A stretch of DNA of 46,092 bases from Tateyamaria pelophila (lineage in GTDB: Bacteria; Pseudomonadota; Alphaproteobacteria; Rhodobacterales; Rhodobacteraceae), in assembly GCF_019966495.1 (NCBI RefSeq), contig NZ_JAIMIA010000031.1, positions 1-46,092 of the forward strand, given 5' to 3'. The position numbers were made by a program, and so were the translations under genes. This document shows, piece after piece, positions 42,801 through 46,092 of this stretch. The number at the start of each line of letters is the position of its first letter. Position 1 is the first letter of the stretch. Under the pieces are notes generated by a model. It was not told the origin of the DNA, ran no database searches, and was given only the letters and a program-made list of their open reading frames with translations.

Positions 42801-45800
42801 TTAGCCCAATTGGGGCCGAGTGAGGTCAAGGACAACAATATCGACCCTTCCTTCTTGCGCGGCCCGGCTGGTCGATAACAGCGCACTAGACAGCTCACCT
42901 GCATTGGTCGGTCTCTGAACACTATCCGGCAGCCGGGCCATGTTTACGCTATCTCCGAACCACAGAACGAGATAGATACCGCGTTCGGCCCGCCAATCGT
43001 TAACATAAAGATGGTCAAGCTGAGCGTCGGATGCAGTCCAGAGGTCTCGGTGCCACTGTCCTTTTATCTCTATTGGAAGGATCAATCTTTCATCTGCTCG
43101 AACAACGACATCGACCCGCTTGTCATCAGCGCCGTGACTTTCTGGGATGTATTCAAGCCCGGTGTCCATAGTTCGCAGCATCTTAACAAGTTCGTCGCGG
43201 CAGGACTCCTCATCCTTGTGTGGCCCCATCCTGTACAGAAACGGACCCTTACTTCCCTTACGGTATCTCTCAGGGATGTAGAAACCGCGGTACCAATCGA
43301 CATCGCTGTTTTTCAACATCGATTGAACGACAGTCAGGTGTTCTAACATTGCCGCTTGTAAGTCGGGCGATGTTCTGGGTCGGTTGTCAGATACAACCGA
43401 GACAATTTCATTCACCGTCGGCGGCGTGTAAGCGTGCTCTATTCTTCTTCGCTGTTGTTCTGCGGAAACACTCTGAAGGTGGTAAGTATAGCCATCTGCG
43501 TCCATGTCTCTAAGACTTTGCATTGCAGCAATCGCTGCGTCGGAATGATCGTTACCCAAGCGCGAGATCAGGCCGTTTAGATAGTCAGATGCATCCCACG
43601 CGTTCGTGTCGCCTCTGGTCATACTTGTCGGCCTGTTCGCCAGCGGCCAAACGTCGCGAAATGTAGCTACAATCCATCGGTGCTGATCCGGGGTTAGATC
43701 AACAGCGGACCGTTCTTCGCGATCAGAGCCTGCGCTTCTTTTACGCAGGTGCCAAAACAGTTCTGGTTCAACGCTATTCTCAAAGCGAAGACAAGCCGTT
43801 TCAAAATCGAGGATGACCTGAACGGCATCCCAATTTCGCCGCCGTTCGTCGTCCAGTTTCTGAGCTAGCCGCGCATTGCATATGTTAAGCAGTTCTGTGC
43901 GTCTTGGCGAAGCTAGGACTCTATCTACCAATTCGGTTTCTGTTTGATCTGACAAGTCCGAACAGGTTTCCAACCATTCGATTGCGAGCGTAGTTGCAAG
44001 TCCGATGTCCTCTTCGGACCTCATCAATTGGTAGAGCCGATCCACGTTGCTCTTTCGCTTTCTCAGCTGCGCAACAATGAAAAGACGGACGGCAGTTTCC
44101 CAGCCTCCCCTTGACCTGAGTTCAGCTTCCAAAGCTTCAACTAGGCCTGTCAGCCCAGCGTGTTCATCGATCATTGAGTGCCAAAGCTCGAACAGACCCG
44201 CCATCAGACGCTCGTCGGGCAGTTCCGCGAACGGCTCATCGCGCAATCGCAAGCGTTCAGCCAATGCCGCGACAATGATGTCTCCCGCGTGGTACTTGTA
44301 CCCTCTCGCGAAATTCAGTGCCATACGCACTGCGGTGGGCCTAGGGTTCTCTAAAGTCAGAAATGCTTCAAACCCCTCATGTGCAGCGGCAGCTAGTTCT
44401 GTTCCTAACCATTCCGCAGTTCTTTCGTGCGCGACAACATCATCCCCAAGGTCTGAGAAACGTTTTAGGTAGGCCATTGCAGCCGGATGAATCCAACGCA
44501 ATTCTCCAGCACGCATTTCTCCGATGTGCTCGGAAAACTCATTTCTGCCTCGCTCGAATCGTTCTCCTTGCTGTCTAGCGTGCTCTGCTACTCGCCTATC
44601 TTCTTGAATTTGCCACTTTGGGACAGCGGGGCTGGCAAGATTTGAAATACGAGTGCAGAGTTCGTGATCTTCGCCCGCCAACTGTATCGCCAACCGCCGA
44701 GTGTCTTCGCCTCGATCTTCATCATGACCAACAAGCGTCACAAGGCCCATCAAGAGTTCACCAGATACCTCGTCGGGGGTGAGACTAGAAAGAATGAAGA
44801 TGATGTCGCTTTCATCCGGAACTAGCCCGGGATTCACCTCCCTGAGGTTTCTTTGTTGCCTCCAGAGCCGGTCCCCCGATCCTTCCAGAAGAACGCTTCG
44901 CTGAATTGAGCGTCTGACATCATCCATTGATCTAAGCTTTTCCGCGAGCACCTTTGAGTTTTGCCGATGCTGGGTGTTCCAGTCTTCAGCCGATTTCAGC
45001 CACGCCCAAAGTTTGGGCGCGCTTACATCCCCAGTTTCTAAACGCTGCAGGACAAGTGCATGAAGAGTATCAACTACATCATTGTATTCGAGATCGTAAT
45101 CTCGCGGGAGAAGCTCCGTGAGGTTCGCCGAAAGAATGTCGAGCAAAAAATTTAATCGATCTGGAGAGATCGACTCAGGCAACCTTAGAAATTTGGCTAC
45201 AAAGTTTGAGGTTTCTTCTTGTGGCCAAACGCAAATTGTGAGTCCGCCGAAAGCCAATAATACATCTACTACCTGCTGATCAGAAAATTGATCCAAACCG
45301 ACCTCACACATAACTTCATATGCAATTCGCACGGAGGATTGGTCGGCTTTACCAACAAGTTCTTCGATTTTGGCAGGCCAGTCCGAAAAATCTGTTTTTT
45401 CTAGAGCGGTTGCAGCATGTCGTCGTATCACGAACATGTCCTGCTCGTCAGTCAGCAGGATAAGAAGAGTCTCCCGGTATGAGTGCGCCAATTCCGCGTT
45501 GGCAAGTTGTTCGATAAGCAACAACCGCAACGCAGAGGGGGCCTTACTATCAAGCATGACTCTGTCCGCTTCATCCCTCATCGCCCCAGAGACAAGCGAA
45601 CTTGCCTTTGCGTTTCCTCCCCTCCAGAAGCTTGGATTACTGTGAGCCAATGCTTCGAGTGATCTGAAAAGTTCACCTGTTAGTTGCGGAGTGAGAGATT
45701 CCGCGTCCCCATATTCAAGAACACCCATAGGGTCTGCGGATACCACAGAACTTGCTAAATTGGGATCGCGAGCCAGCCGAGCATGAATCCCGCGTAAGTT

Positions 45801-46043
45801 GGTTGGAACTAGATCGTAGTCGTGAAACAATTTCAATAAACGTCGTCGCTTCATGGGCGTGTCAGCTTTTTCAGCAAGCCAATACGCACCAAGAAACTCA
45901 CCTATTCGACGGTGCCAATATGAAAAACTATCGTTTTCCCCAGAAAACAGCCGCGTTCCTATCGCCTGTGTCAGGGCAATCGCGTTTGGCATCATGCCTC
46001 TTACAGCCCATTGAGAACGCTGCATAAGAATGCCTCGTCCCAT
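42801..46043 (-). CDS. Large HEAT-repeat protein with C-terminal PD-(D/E)xK nuclease; C-terminal part of a NACHT/STAND-type defence protein
   Basis: A 1080-codon frame. Near the start, LFSGENDSFSYWHRRIGEFL-GAYWL (about 32-56) matches the segment that follows the NACHT ATPase in STAND proteins. LRGIHARLARDPNLASSVVS, then ADPMGVLEYGDAESL, and long alpha-helical HEAT-like repeats follow to about 900. The C-terminus is a restriction-endonuclease fold: RVDVVVR (Asp978), LPIEIKGQWHRDLW (Glu992, Lys994) and a helix with Gln1008, all catalytic positions kept. No Walker motifs are present. An in-frame TAA (46059-46061) lies 16 nt upstream of ATG 46043. Either the gene is split or frameshifted from its ATPase half beyond the window, or it now starts at ATG 46025 behind GACGAGG. 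AT-richer than core genes. Antiphage defence is inferred. Confidence 0.7.
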   Translation of the reverse strand: MGRGILMQRSQWAVRGMMPNAIALTQAIGTRLFSGENDSFSYWHRRIGEFLGAYWLAEKADTPMKRRRLLKLFHDYDLVPTNLRGIHARLARDPNLASSVVSADPMGVLEYGDAESLTPQLTGELFRSLEALAHSNPSFWRGGNAKASSLVSGAMRDEADRVMLDSKAPSALRLLLIEQLANAELAHSYRETLLILLTDEQDMFVIRRHAATALEKTDFSDWPAKIEELVGKADQSSVRIAYEVMCEVGLDQFSDQQVVDVLLAFGGLTICVWPQEETSNFVAKFLRLPESISPDRLNFLLDILSANLTELLPRDYDLEYNDVVDTLHALVLQRLETGDVSAPKLWAWLKSAEDWNTQHRQNSKVLAEKLRSMDDVRRSIQRSVLLEGSGDRLWRQQRNLREVNPGLVPDESDIIFILSSLTPDEVSGELLMGLVTLVGHDEDRGEDTRRLAIQLAGEDHELCTRISNLASPAVPKWQIQEDRRVAEHARQQGERFERGRNEFSEHIGEMRAGELRWIHPAAMAYLKRFSDLGDDVVAHERTAEWLGTELAAAAHEGFEAFLTLENPRPTAVRMALNFARGYKYHAGDIIVAALAERLRLRDEPFAELPDERLMAGLFELWHSMIDEHAGLTGLVEALEAELRSRGGWETAVRLFIVAQLRKRKSNVDRLYQLMRSEEDIGLATTLAIEWLETCSDLSDQTETELVDRVLASPRRTELLNICNARLAQKLDDERRRNWDAVQVILDFETACLRFENSVEPELFWHLRKRSAGSDREERSAVDLTPDQHRWIVATFRDVWPLANRPTSMTRGDTNAWDASDYLNGLISRLGNDHSDAAIAAMQSLRDMDADGYTYHLQSVSAEQQRRRIEHAYTPPTVNEIVSVVSDNRPRTSPDLQAAMLEHLTVVQSMLKNSDVDWYRGFYIPERYRKGSKGPFLYRMGPHKDEESCRDELVKMLRTMDTGLEYIPESHGADDKRVDVVVRADERLILPIEIKGQWHRDLWTASDAQLDHLYVNDWRAERGIYLVLWFGDSVNMARLPDSVQRPTNAGELSSALLSTSRAAQEGRVDIVVLDLTRPQLG

Positions 46044-46092
46044 CCAGCTCGCTTGAGTTTAATGCTGAGAGAGCCTTTGGATGTGTCGCGTC

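Noticed and set aside
42671-42922. 83-codon minus-strand frame across the end of the nuclease gene
   Set aside because: It runs out of frame through the nuclease 3' end. The neighbouring frame gives a more protein-like sequence, reported as a gene fragment.
34000-46092. CRISPR array or toxin-antitoxin pair in the island
   Set aside because: I looked for regularly spaced direct repeats and for short overlapping gene pairs of known families and found neither.

Overview
The window reads as chromosomal DNA of an alphaproteobacterium of the Rhodobacterales (Roseobacter group). The basis is its alphaproteobacterial-type ribosomal proteins, zinc-LID adenylate kinase, ATP12-family chaperone, BztA/AapJ-type binding protein and the rpmH-rnpA-yidD-ttcA-yidC-engB-argB gene order. 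This is inference from protein sequences read by eye; no search was run.

Core region 1 (about 1-14.7 kb) is the S10/spc/alpha ribosomal supercluster: rpmC-rpsQ-rplN-rplX-rplE-rpsN-rpsH-rplF-rplR-rpsE-rpmD, then rplO-secY-adk, then rpsM-rpsK-rpoA-rplQ. The classical string is split in two places. About 2.3 kb before rpmC holds a small basic protein, a hemerythrin, a 2OG-Fe(II) oxygenase-like protein and a membrane protein. A 2.6-kb block between rpmD and rplO holds a VWA protein, a DsbA/HCCA-isomerase-like protein and a PQ-loop-like membrane protein. Each ribosomal block that follows a break has a visible sigma70-type promoter with a 17-bp spacer, so the blocks look like independent transcription units.

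Core region 2 (14.8-34 kb) starts with a tight plus-strand operon rarA-crcB-rluC-HAD-ATP12 (overlaps or 1-nt gaps from crcB onwards) and an unaccompanied amino-acid binding protein. Then come two minus-strand groups: a translationally coupled trio (di-iron desaturase/hydroxylase, double 4Fe-4S protein, SixA phosphatase), and rpmH-rnpA-yidD-ttcA-GGDEF/EAL-yidC-MOSC-engB-argB. A plus-strand group follows: TVP38/VTT membrane protein, a MerA-like flavoprotein disulfide reductase and an orphan histidine kinase. It ends at tRNA-Arg(ACG) with its own terminator.

Accessory region (34.1 kb to the end) is a mosaic island beginning immediately 3' of tRNA-Arg. It contains an AlpA-type regulator, a 126-bp tandem duplication carrying one near-intact tRNA-Thr(CGT) and one decayed tRNA, a 5'-truncated tRNA-Asn relic, an ExoX-like nuclease, a rhomboid protease whose N-terminus is joined to an IS21 (istB) remnant, a phage-like gene cut at its 3' end by the same IS, several orphan genes, and a nested inverted repeat. 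It also carries an ICE/phage-type PriCT-helicase whose first 32 codons come from an IS3 orfA.

The right edge holds the most interesting gene: a 1080-codon reading frame resembling the C-terminal two thirds of large NACHT/STAND-type proteins. It has HEAT-like helical repeats and a C-terminal PD-(D/E)xK nuclease with intact catalytic residues. It is a likely antiphage-defence component. Its ATPase half is not in frame within the window, because an in-frame TAA lies 16 nt upstream of the first ATG.
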